In this document: piece after piece, positions 10,131 through 17,243 of the stretch
Numbering within the stretch: position 1 is the stretch's first letter
Layout: each line of letters starts with the position of its first letter
Source: Chitinophaga pinensis
GTDB taxonomy: Bacteria > Bacteroidota > Bacteroidia > NS11-12g > UBA955
Length of the DNA: 64,000 nt
Direction of reading: 5' to 3'
Assembly (NCBI GenBank): GCA_945871905.1
Contig: CAMBXL010000007.1
Coordinates: 1 to 64,000 of the forward strand
Program-made: the position numbers and the translations under genes
Notes under the pieces: model-generated
The model's input: only the letters and a program-made list of their open reading frames with translations
What the model was told of the DNA's origin: nothing
Databases searched by the model: none

Positions 10131-11918
10131 ATGAAAAAAATAAAAATAATATTAATTCTATTAACACTAAGTTTAAATTCAATATTTAGTCAAAGTAGTT
10201 ATAATGTAAATTCTAATCCATTAAGTTTTGTTACTGCAAGAAAAACTCATAAAGTAGGAACAAACGGTACAAGTGCAGGGGATATTACTTTATATACTAA
10301 CGTCATTACTATTGGAACACAAGTTATAGATTGTATTATTACAACAAAAAGTATTAATACAGGTAACTTTAATACAACATCATCTCTACTACCCTCATTT
10401 GACTATGACAATTCGGCTAGCACTAAACTTACAAGCAATTCAGATGCATTTTTTTCTCCATTATTTAGCTGGAATACAGGAGGTGGAAGTTGTGAATTTG
10501 AATTTCAATTTATATTAGGGGGGTCATACAACAATAGTACAAAAAAAGGCACAAACGTAATATTACAAAACGTTTTTGTTAATACATACGATATAGATGG
10601 GAATAGCACAAGTGGGGAGAACGGATCAAATCAGTTCAATGAATTTGGCGGTTTTTCTTCTTCACAATATCAAACTTCAACTGGCGGTAAAATACAATCT
10701 ATTTATAACTCAAGCACATCATTAACTAAGTTTAGGTCTTCAACAGGTATAAACGAAAATGTAGTTACAGCTGATATACACAGAATTCGTGTCTTTTATA
10801 ATACTTTAAGTTTATTTAGATTTGTAGTTGGAGCAGAAGGTTCAGGATCCGCATATTATTTTATAGATTTTAGTGCTGGCCCAAATTGGTCAACGACCCC
10901 TAATGTCCTTTCACCACCCTCATTAGACTTAAATACAACTTCAAGTGGCATTAATAACACAAATACATTAAGTGCATGCAATACCCCTGTTAATTTCACT
11001 ACAGGCACCACTAATATATCAGGTGTAAACAGTATAGTTGATAACATTTACGTTCAATTTGACAATACTAAAATTCTTGATGGCAGTAGTGAAGTTTTAA
11101 ATATAAATGGGGCAACAAGTGGTGCAAACATTTCACTTAATTTTGCAAATGGTGCTTCCATTACACAAGTAGTTCACAATTCGATTACTTACAATGTTAG
11201 TGCTAGTGCTAGCAATTTATCAGGAATAAGTAAACTTACATTTTCTAGACCATCATCAGGCACTTTAACATCCGCACAAGCCGAATCATTTATAGATGCA
11301 TTGAGATACACAAATACGGATTGTGGAACACTTAGTTATGGAGAGCGTTCATTTGATGTTAGTATAAAAGAAGTATCATTCGAAAGTGAAAAAGCTAATT
11401 TTTTAATCGATGTTGCAATTCCACTTCCAATAGATCTTATAAGTTATTTTGCTAAACCGAATAATGGCAGCATAGTTTTAACTTGGACCACTATCGGAAA
11501 TAACAAAAACCCTTTCAACATCCTTAAATCTACCGATGGGGTTAATTGGAGATCTATCGGAACGCAAATTCCAAGCAATAACAGCGTTCATTACTTATTT
11601 ACAGACCAGCAACCTGCTCCTGTTAACTACTACCAATTGAGTCAAATTGACAACAGCAATACTTTACAATTCAGTGACATCAGAATGGTGAATTTCAATT
11701 CCAACAAACTTATTATTTTCCCTAATCCTAACAATGGTGAATTTACCATTCAGTCTAACCACGTAGTTGAGTTCCAAGTAACTGATTACACTGGAAAAGT
11801 GATAATGGAAGGGGATAATTCAAATCCATTGATAAAATCAAACTTAACTAAAGGAATTTACTTTATTAAAATCAACGAAGGTGACAAAACCACTTTCAGT
11901 AAAATGATAGTTCAATAA
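10131..11918 (+). CDS. T9SS type A sorting domain-containing secreted protein
   Basis: A 595-residue protein with a short signal peptide (MKKIKIILILLTLSLNSIFSQ). The N-terminal 430 residues are an unrecognised Ser/Asn/Thr-rich region that looks beta-rich. The last 165 residues are nearly identical to the ends of the two preceding proteins: a fibronectin-like segment 'LTWTTIGNNKNPFNILKSTD', then the sorting domain with FPNPNNGEF and GIYFIKI. The gene is preceded by a 54-bp spacer that is itself a copy of the spacer before the second gene. It is probably cotranscribed with its neighbours, since the next recognisable terminator comes only after this gene. Export through the T9SS is well supported by the C-terminus; the role of the passenger is unknown. 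Confidence 0.8.
   Translation: MKKIKIILILLTLSLNSIFSQSSYNVNSNPLSFVTARKTHKVGTNGTSAGDITLYTNVITIGTQVIDCIITTKSINTGNFNTTSSLLPSFDYDNSASTKLTSNSDAFFSPLFSWNTGGGSCEFEFQFILGGSYNNSTKKGTNVILQNVFVNTYDIDGNSTSGENGSNQFNEFGGFSSSQYQTSTGGKIQSIYNSSTSLTKFRSSTGINENVVTADIHRIRVFYNTLSLFRFVVGAEGSGSAYYFIDFSAGPNWSTTPNVLSPPSLDLNTTSSGINNTNTLSACNTPVNFTTGTTNISGVNSIVDNIYVQFDNTKILDGSSEVLNINGATSGANISLNFANGASITQVVHNSITYNVSASASNLSGISKLTFSRPSSGTLTSAQAESFIDALRYTNTDCGTLSYGERSFDVSIKEVSFESEKANFLIDVAIPLPIDLISYFAKPNNGSIVLTWTTIGNNKNPFNILKSTDGVNWRSIGTQIPSNNSVHYLFTDQQPAPVNYYQLSQIDNSNTLQFSDIRMVNFNSNKLIIFPNPNNGEFTIQSNHVVEFQVTDYTGKVIMEGDNSNPLIKSNLTKGIYFIKINEGDKTTFSKMIVQ
11420..11918 (+). repeat. 3' cassette shared by the T9SS genes, copy 3 (shorter)
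   Basis: Only the final part of the cassette is shared here, from 'PLPIDLISYF' to the stop codon. The 'DINKTNANAGSG' segment of the other two copies is missing. After the stop the sequence diverges and runs into a terminator. Confidence 0.75.
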
Positions 11919-11958
11919 AGTATATTTAATAACTAAATATTACATTCAACTAATTCAT

Positions 11959-12000
11959 AAAAGGCGCATAAGTTTAATACTTGTGCGCCTTTTGTGTTTT
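11959..12000 (+). terminator. Rho-independent terminator closing the T9SS gene cluster
   Basis: An inverted repeat AAAAGGCGCATAAG / CTTGTGCGCCTTTT with a short TTTAATA loop lies 40 bp after the third T9SS gene and is followed by a T-rich run. Only one G-T wobble interrupts the stem. No comparable hairpin separates the three upstream genes, which supports one transcription unit. Confidence 0.8.
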
Positions 12001-12220
12001 AAAGCCTTTATTTTGTTTATATTTTACACTCTGTTGTGACTAAAGATAGGTTTTGGAATAAACTATTTGACTCAATCTAGTCACGTATATATCTCTTGCT
12101 GTCATGTCGACAAAGGAGACATCTTTTCCCAACAGCTTTTTTGCCGTTTTTGGTTTCGGCTTAATTAAATTCAATATTATTCGGTTCTACGACAAAATAT
12201 TCATTAACTTCTTGTCTTCT

Positions 12221-12250
12221 ACTTTCTTTTTACATTGCAAAAAAGAAAGT
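12221..12250. repeat. Inverted repeat ACTTTCTTTTT / AAAAAGAAAGT
   Basis: An 11-bp perfect stem with an 8-nt loop (acattgca). From memory, very similar 'tttctttttac-ttgc-aaaaagaaagt' strings recur between genes in Bacteroidota and give rise to spurious small ORFs; I could not check this. The A/T-only stem is not a classical terminator. Confidence 0.55.
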
Positions 12251-12342
12251 TGCAAAGAAAAAGCTAGTGCCACAATGAGGCTTTTATTTACAGAGCTAAA
12301 TAAATTTTTGAGTGTTTGCTTTTTTTGACCTCTACAGGTGAT

Positions 12343-12364
12343 TTCCTCGAGTCCACTCGAGGAA
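12343..12364. repeat. Inverted repeat around CCTCGAGTCCACTCGAGG
   Basis: A 10-bp perfect stem (TTCCTCGAGT / ACTCGAGGAA) with a 2-nt CC loop. No T-tract follows in either direction, so it is not an obvious terminator. Confidence 0.55.
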
Positions 12365-12533
12365 CTTCCTTTGAGGTAACCCAAAAAAATCTAAACCCTC
12401 AAAAACCACCGCATTGAATGGCACGTTGGAAACCCAAGAAAGATTTTTGATTTGTGGTTTTAGATTTTTATCATGGTGAGGCTATCGAACTATAGACAAA
12501 AAAGCTTTAATAAAACACACTCTCTTGCGGCTG

Positions 12534-12553
12534 TGTTCCGAAGCCTCGGAACA
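12534..12553. repeat. Inverted repeat TGTTCCGA-AGCC-TCGGAACA
   Basis: An 8-bp perfect stem with a 4-nt loop. GGC/GCC pairing extends it across a small bulge. It is GC-rich compared with the surrounding DNA. Confidence 0.5.
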
Positions 12554-12643
12554 GCCAATGCGTGAAAATTCTCTTTTGGGGATAGGCAGCCTAGCCTGCA
12601 GCCACAAAAACAGAATTTTTGATTGGGTGGTGGTTTTTGTGCC

Positions 12644-12676
12644 GTTGTTGGTGTTATCACCAACAACCAATTTTTC
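12644..12676 (+). repeat. Inverted repeat GTTGTTGGTG-TTAT-CACCAACAAC followed by a T-run
   Basis: A perfect 10-bp stem with a TTAT loop, followed by 'caattttt' on the plus strand. It could act as a weak terminator or transcript-end structure, but no plus-strand gene directly precedes it. It lies about 40 bp beyond the htrA stop codon and could also end that minus-strand transcript. Confidence 0.5.
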
Positions 12677-12709
12677 AGCAATAAAACAATTCAACAATTA
12701 ATCAATGAA

Positions 12710-14194
12710 TTAATCAATCTTTAATCCAATCACATTATCGGAACCGTCTGCATTTTTTCCTTCTATCAATAATGCTCCTTCTGCTTTTTCTAATAGTGCT
12801 TTGGCTTGTTGTGGGCTACTGATGCTTTGTTTGTCAATTTTGGTGATAACAAATCCGATAGGTAATTTTCCTTTAAATGGACCTGCACCAATTTTATCTA
12901 CTTTTACACCATTGCTAATTCCCAATTGTGCTTTTTCTTCTTTGCTTAAAGCTGTTATTGTTAAACCTTTTACCGAATTAGATTCATTTTTGTCTGCCAA
13001 AGAAATGGTTTCTTTGCCATCTAAGCCTTTCAATATTGCTGTAATTTGTTTTACATCTCCTTTGCGATTAATCGTCATGTTTAATTTATCGCCAGGTCTG
13101 AATTTGCCTACAGCTTCTTGTAAATTCGAAACGGAATTGATTTCAATCTCATTGACTTTTAAAATAACGTCTCCTTTTTTAATGCCCGCTTTAAGTGCAG
13201 CACCACCTTCTGTTACGTCTTGAACCATTACCCCTTTTAGTTCTGACAAACCTTCTTTATTGGCCAATTCTTGTGTAATTTCTTGAATAGACACGCCCAA
13301 AACGCCACGTTGTACTTTGCCGAATTTTAGCAAATCATCCATTACTTTTTTAACCAAATTGACAGGAACAGCGAATCCGTATCCTGTGTAACTGCCTGTT
13401 TGTGAAGCAATGGCGGTATTAATACCAATTAATTCACCTTTGGTATTCACTAATGCACCTCCACTGTTCCCTGGATTGATAGCGGCATCGGTTTGAATGA
13501 AATTCTCAATGGCATACTGATTGTCTTGACTTCTTAACAAATCAATACTTCTGCCCTTAGCACTGATAATCCCTGCCGTTACGGTACTCGTTAAATTCAT
13601 CGGATTACCAACAGCCACAACCCATTGACCTACTTTGGTTTCATCACTGTTGCCAAATGACATGAAAAATAAATTTTTAGCTTCAATTTTTAATAAAGCC
13701 AAATCAGTCGTTTTATCGTTTCCTATTAATTCAGCAACATAAGTGCGTTTGTCGTTGAGGGTAACTTCAATTTTATTGGCGTTGTCAATAACGTGATTAT
13801 TGGTAACGATATAGCCGTCTTGTGAAATAATAACGCCACTTCCTGTTGCCATTCCGGGACCACGTGGCATGTCAAAGTCAAATCCGTGGTCACGGAAAAA
13901 TTCAAATGGGTCAACCCCTTTTTGAGTGCCTGAAGAGCGATTGCTTTCACCTGAATAGTGCGATTTAATGTGAACAACAGTGGGAGTGCTTACCTCTGCA
14001 ACTTTCACAAAGTCAAACCCATATTGTCCATTGTCTTTGTTTTCAAATAAACTAGCAAAACGCGCGTTCCTTTGTTGCATTTCCTCAAAGTTACTGCCTT
14101 GAGATTGCGTAAAAAATAATTGATTAATGCCTAGGGCAACAATTCCACCCAATACTGCAATTGCAAAAATTCCTAATACTTTTTTCATTTTCAT
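12710..14194 (-). CDS. Periplasmic HtrA/DegP-type serine protease with two PDZ domains
   Basis: A 494-residue protein with an N-terminal signal/anchor segment (about 5-27), a trypsin-like protease domain and two PDZ domains (about 290-385 and 405-494). The catalytic triad is visible as His134 (TNNHVID), Asp164 (TTDLALLKI) and Ser244 (NPGNSGGALV). The family degrades or refolds misfolded envelope proteins, and the length is normal. A second Met two codons later is an equally possible start. The gene is transcribed away from an ECF sigma factor with only 134 bp between them. This suggests, without proving, that the two belong to one envelope-stress circuit. DegP, DegQ and Do-like members cannot be told apart from sequence alone. 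Confidence 0.93.
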   Translation of the reverse strand: MKMKKVLGIFAIAVLGGIVALGINQLFFTQSQGSNFEEMQQRNARFASLFENKDNGQYGFDFVKVAEVSTPTVVHIKSHYSGESNRSSGTQKGVDPFEFFRDHGFDFDMPRGPGMATGSGVIISQDGYIVTNNHVIDNANKIEVTLNDKRTYVAELIGNDKTTDLALLKIEAKNLFFMSFGNSDETKVGQWVVAVGNPMNLTSTVTAGIISAKGRSIDLLRSQDNQYAIENFIQTDAAINPGNSGGALVNTKGELIGINTAIASQTGSYTGYGFAVPVNLVKKVMDDLLKFGKVQRGVLGVSIQEITQELANKEGLSELKGVMVQDVTEGGAALKAGIKKGDVILKVNEIEINSVSNLQEAVGKFRPGDKLNMTINRKGDVKQITAILKGLDGKETISLADKNESNSVKGLTITALSKEEKAQLGISNGVKVDKIGAGPFKGKLPIGFVITKIDKQSISSPQQAKALLEKAEGALLIEGKNADGSDNVIGLKID

Positions 14195-14236
14195 TTCTTA
14201 TTTCTTTATTAAAATTTTATATTTCAAATTGTGTTC

Positions 14237-14254
14237 CAAATTTAATTAACTTTG
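14237..14254. promoter_or_regulatory. Overlapping divergent -7 elements for htrA and the sigma-factor operon
   Basis: On the minus strand TAAATTTG (14244-14237) faces htrA. On the plus strand TAACTTTG (14247-14254) faces the sigma gene. Both fit TAnnTTTG. Possible -33 TTG elements sit at about 15 bp, shorter than the usual 17-23, so the assignment is moderate. Confidence 0.45.
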
Positions 14255-14328
14255 TAACGCAAAATAGACCATAAAAGTTGTACCCTCATTTACCTTTATC
14301 GACTAAATTGTATTAATCATCCACAAAG

Positions 14329-14901
14329 GTGCTAGGCAGAAAAAAACGAAACGATTTAGAGCTCATTGAAGCCATAAAAAGCGGAGATAGAAACGCCTTG
14401 ATTCAACTTTATAAGGATAATTTTATGTCAATTAGAACATACGTGATTAATAACAGTGGAACAAATGATGATGCAGAAGATATTTTGCAAGATGCAACTA
14501 TAGTAGTGTGGGAAAAAGTTAAAAATTCCGAATTTGTTTTACAATCTAAATTGAGTACTTATGTGTTTGCCATTTGTAAAAATTTATGGTTGAAACGTCT
14601 CAAAAAAAATAGTAGAATGTCAGTTATAGATGACAGTTTTTCTGAAAATTTGACAGAAGATTCTCAGCCATTCATGAACCAAAACCATCAAATAGTAATG
14701 AAAATGATGGATACTTTGGGAGAAAAATGCAGAGATATTTTGCATTTATTTTATTTTGAATCATTAGACATGGCAAGTATTGCCAAACAATTGAATTATA
14801 ACAATGCGGATACAGTTAAAGCGAAGAAACACCAATGTTTTAAGCAACTGCAAGCCGAATTTTTACTGCAATATAAAAAAAGTGATTTTTTAGGAAATTG
14901 A
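14329..14901 (+). CDS. ECF-type RNA polymerase sigma factor
   Basis: A 190-residue sigma-70 family protein. Region 2 lies at about 25-95 (DAEDILQDATIVVWE), and a region 4 helix-turn-helix lies near the C-terminus (about 125-180, 'SLDMASIAKQLNYNNADTVK'). The reading frame opens with GTG at 14329; no in-frame ATG is available near the N-terminus that would keep region 2 complete. It redirects RNA polymerase to a small regulon. Its stop codon overlaps the start of the next gene, whose product is a membrane protein in the place where an anti-sigma factor is expected. The divergent htrA suggests envelope stress as the trigger; this is inference. Confidence 0.88.
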   Translation: MLGRKKRNDLELIEAIKSGDRNALIQLYKDNFMSIRTYVINNSGTNDDAEDILQDATIVVWEKVKNSEFVLQSKLSTYVFAICKNLWLKRLKKNSRMSVIDDSFSENLTEDSQPFMNQNHQIVMKMMDTLGEKCRDILHLFYFESLDMASIAKQLNYNNADTVKAKKHQCFKQLQAEFLLQYKKSDFLGN

Positions 14902-15953
14902 AATCAAACGAAACACATATCGAATTATTTGATCAATATCTATTGAATCAGTTAAATGTGGAACAAAAAAGCGCTTTTGAAGAGCGCTTGTCTAAGGAAC
15001 CTGACTTGAAAGAGGAATTTGAAATACACCAAATATTGGTTCAAGGTATTCAGTTCCATGGCAAAGTGGAGTTAAAAAACTTTTTGAAAGAAAATGCAAC
15101 TGTTACTTTTTGGGGAGGGAATATTTGGCCCAAACAAATGAGAATTGCCTCTGTTGCTGTGTTTTTAGTATTTGCAGGACTGTATGCTTTGGTACATTTT
15201 TATTTACAGCCCCAAAGTCAATCGAATAACACAGCTATTGTTACAGAAGAATCTACAGAATCTGTTCAAAGTAACCCAACGTCAATTGATTCAATACAAG
15301 TTCCACCTGCTACTGAATTGCCCAATTTGCTTAGTGAAGAGGAGGTGATTAACAATGAAATTCCTGTAATTGAAGATGATTTTCAAAAACCTGTTGAAGC
15401 TTTAGAAGATGATGCAAAAGGAAATGAAATGGAATCAGAAGTTTCTACTAAAGAATCAATGGATTATCAAGTATTAAAGGAACGCAAATTTTCTGATACT
15501 GTATTGATGGCAGTGAATGTTCCTAATAATATCTACTACAAAGAAGATGTGTTGATTAAGTCTACAAGAAAAACAAAATCATCAACGATTCCAAGTAATA
15601 CTCAAAATTCTCCATTAAATAATAACTCTAGAGTTTTATATGCCGACACCTCATTGATAGCTAAAGCGCCAACTAATGAATCAAAAGTATTATCCAAAAA
15701 AACAGTTGGACCCGCGAAATACAATGTCGAGTTTTGGTCTTCTCCAATTAATTTCAAAGGGTACAAATTAATCAATCAGACCCTTCAATTGTATGGATTG
15801 AGCAATAATCAAGTGCAACTAAAAATGCTGAATAATCAATTGTATTTAATTCACAAACAAACCGTTTATGTATTAAATACTTGCGTAGATGGTTGTGCAT
15901 ACAAACCGTTGAATGATGAAGAAATAGAAATATTATTACTCAACAAAAATTAG
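14898..15953 (+). CDS. Probable membrane anti-sigma-like partner of the ECF sigma factor
   Basis: A 351-residue protein starting at a TTG that overlaps the sigma stop codon (TTGA), so translation is probably coupled. Residues 1-75 are soluble and acidic (FDQYLLNQLNVEQKSAF), like the N-terminus of Bacteroidota anti-sigma proteins. One transmembrane helix follows (about 78-102), then a long low-complexity extracytoplasmic region and a C-terminal part with 'YKLINQTLQLYGL'. No zinc-binding HxxxCxxC motif is present, so it is not a ZAS-type anti-sigma. Its role as a regulator rests on gene order, coupling and topology; an envelope structural role remains possible. Confidence 0.65.
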   Translation: MKSNETHIELFDQYLLNQLNVEQKSAFEERLSKEPDLKEEFEIHQILVQGIQFHGKVELKNFLKENATVTFWGGNIWPKQMRIASVAVFLVFAGLYALVHFYLQPQSQSNNTAIVTEESTESVQSNPTSIDSIQVPPATELPNLLSEEEVINNEIPVIEDDFQKPVEALEDDAKGNEMESEVSTKESMDYQVLKERKFSDTVLMAVNVPNNIYYKEDVLIKSTRKTKSSTIPSNTQNSPLNNNSRVLYADTSLIAKAPTNESKVLSKKTVGPAKYNVEFWSSPINFKGYKLINQTLQLYGLSNNQVQLKMLNNQLYLIHKQTVYVLNTCVDGCAYKPLNDEEIEILLLNKN

Positions 15954-15966
15954 ACTAATATAAGAA

Positions 15967-16824
15967 ATGCATTTTGTAAAATACCATGGAACTGGGAATG
16001 ACTTCATATTAATAGACAATAGAGAATTAATAGACTATGAAGAACGAAGTTACGATGATTTTGACAATTTAATAAGAAAATACGATAATATTGATGTTAA
16101 AACATTGTGTCATCCTAAGTTTGGGATTGGAGCAGATGGTTTAATGTTGCTTCAGGATGTTGAGGGATATGATTTTGAAATGGTTTATTACAACAGTGAT
16201 GGAAATATTAGTACAATGTGTGGCAATGGAGGAAGATGTATTGTTGCCTTTGCAGGAGAGTTAGGTATATTAAAGTCAGAGAAAGTAAAGTTTTTAGCCA
16301 TCGATGGCCCACATGAAGCCTTGTATTTGCCAGATTTTTCTAAAGAAAAGGTCAATAAAATTGTTGAATTACAGTTAAAAAATGTGAAAGAAATTATAAG
16401 AGAGGGCAATGATTTCGTAATAGATACAGGTTCCCCGCATTACGTTCAGTTTGTTGAAAATGTAAATGAAATAGAAATTATAAAAGAAGCACATTTAATT
16501 AGATACGGTGAGAAATATAAAGCCGAAGGTATCAATGTGAATTTTGTTGAAATCATTGATCAACAAACCATTAATGTAAGAACTTATGAAAGAGGCGTTG
16601 AAAATGAAACATTAAGTTGCGGCACAGGCGTTACTGCTTCGTCAATTGCTTTTTTATCAAAACAAAATAAGTTGACAACAGGCATCCATTCAGTTAAAGT
16701 CAACACTCCCGGAGGGGCATTACAAGTGCGTTTTTTTTATTCTAGTTTAGATAATGAATTTCAAAATGTAACTCTCATAGGTCCTGCAGTAAAGGTTTTT
16801 GAAGGGGAGATTGAGATTGGATAA
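15967..16824 (+). CDS. dapF: Diaminopimelate epimerase
   Basis: A 285-residue enzyme that interconverts LL- and meso-diaminopimelate for lysine and peptidoglycan synthesis in the cytoplasm. Both catalytic cysteines are visible: Cys85 in 'MCGNGGRC' and Cys218 in 'SCGTGVTASS'. The N-terminus 'HFVKYHGTGNDFILID' is typical and the length is normal. It starts 13 bp after the membrane protein gene and may be cotranscribed with the sigma operon. A role for that arrangement is not evident. Confidence 0.96.
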   Translation: MHFVKYHGTGNDFILIDNRELIDYEERSYDDFDNLIRKYDNIDVKTLCHPKFGIGADGLMLLQDVEGYDFEMVYYNSDGNISTMCGNGGRCIVAFAGELGILKSEKVKFLAIDGPHEALYLPDFSKEKVNKIVELQLKNVKEIIREGNDFVIDTGSPHYVQFVENVNEIEIIKEAHLIRYGEKYKAEGINVNFVEIIDQQTINVRTYERGVENETLSCGTGVTASSIAFLSKQNKLTTGIHSVKVNTPGGALQVRFFYSSLDNEFQNVTLIGPAVKVFEGEIEIG

Positions 16825-17196
16825 GTCGTCGAACGTTATTGTTTAGTTGTTTAGGTGTCACTCTGAGATCCTGTTCTGAGCTTGTCGAAGTGCACCAAAG
16901 AGTGTTTCACGCCGTGCAGCGTGATTGTTTAGTTGTTTATATGTCACTCACTAGGCTGAGCCTAGTCACATGTGGTGGAAGTTTATACTGAGCTAGTTTA
17001 CCCAGAGTTAGTTTATACGTAGCATAGTTGAAGTAAAGGGAAGTAAAGCTTGTTTAAGCGGTTTTTATTGTCCTTTTGTCATCCTGAGTTATTCAGCTAT
17101 GCTCGATAGTACCGAAGGGTGTCAAAAGGTTTATTTGTTATCGGTAGAGACGCCATGCTTGGCGTTTGCTTATTATAATGTATAAAAATTTAAATA
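16825..17196. other. Intergenic region made of short repeat fragments
   Basis: About 370 bases without a gene. It contains the string 'ttgtttagttgttt' twice (near 16840 and 16925), a 'gagcttgtcgaag' fragment, a near-perfect palindrome ACTAGGCT-G-AGCCTAGT (16950-16966), TCACGC...GCGTGA (16907-16924) and a small hairpin CGCCA-TGCT-TGGCG (17151-17164). These look like debris of several Bacteroidota intergenic repeat families. I see no ORF or RNA gene. Confidence 0.6.
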
Positions 17197-17227
17197 AAAA
17201 AAGCCCCGATTTAGTCGGGACTTTTTA
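17197..17227 (-). terminator. Terminator for gcvP
   Basis: An inverted repeat AAAAAAGCCCCGA / TCGGGACTTTTT with a TTTAG loop and one mismatch lies just after the gcvP stop codon. T-runs flank both sides, so it could also stop transcripts coming from dapF. Confidence 0.75.
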
Positions 17228-17243
17228 ATGAATTATTCTTTAT

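Larger units (their letters stand above)
12001..12709. other. Non-coding, hairpin-dense intergenic region
   Basis: About 700 bases with no credible gene. ORFs of 60-75 codons exist on both strands, but they overlap each other and have low-complexity composition. The region holds at least four inverted repeats, listed separately at 12221-12250, 12343-12364, 12534-12553 and 12644-12667. It looks like an accumulation of short intergenic repeat elements between the convergent ends of the T9SS cluster and the htrA gene. Confidence 0.6.

Noticed and set aside
12104-12328. 74-codon plus-strand ORF and the overlapping 65-codon minus-strand ORF (12187-12384)
   Set aside because: They overlap on opposite strands across an inverted repeat, have low-complexity Lys/Ser/Phe composition and no promoter or family resemblance; best explained by repeat DNA.
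12482-12697. Two overlapping minus-strand ORFs of 71 and 63 codons
   Set aside because: Both frames run through the hairpins at 12534 and 12644 and look like translations of intergenic repeats, not proteins.
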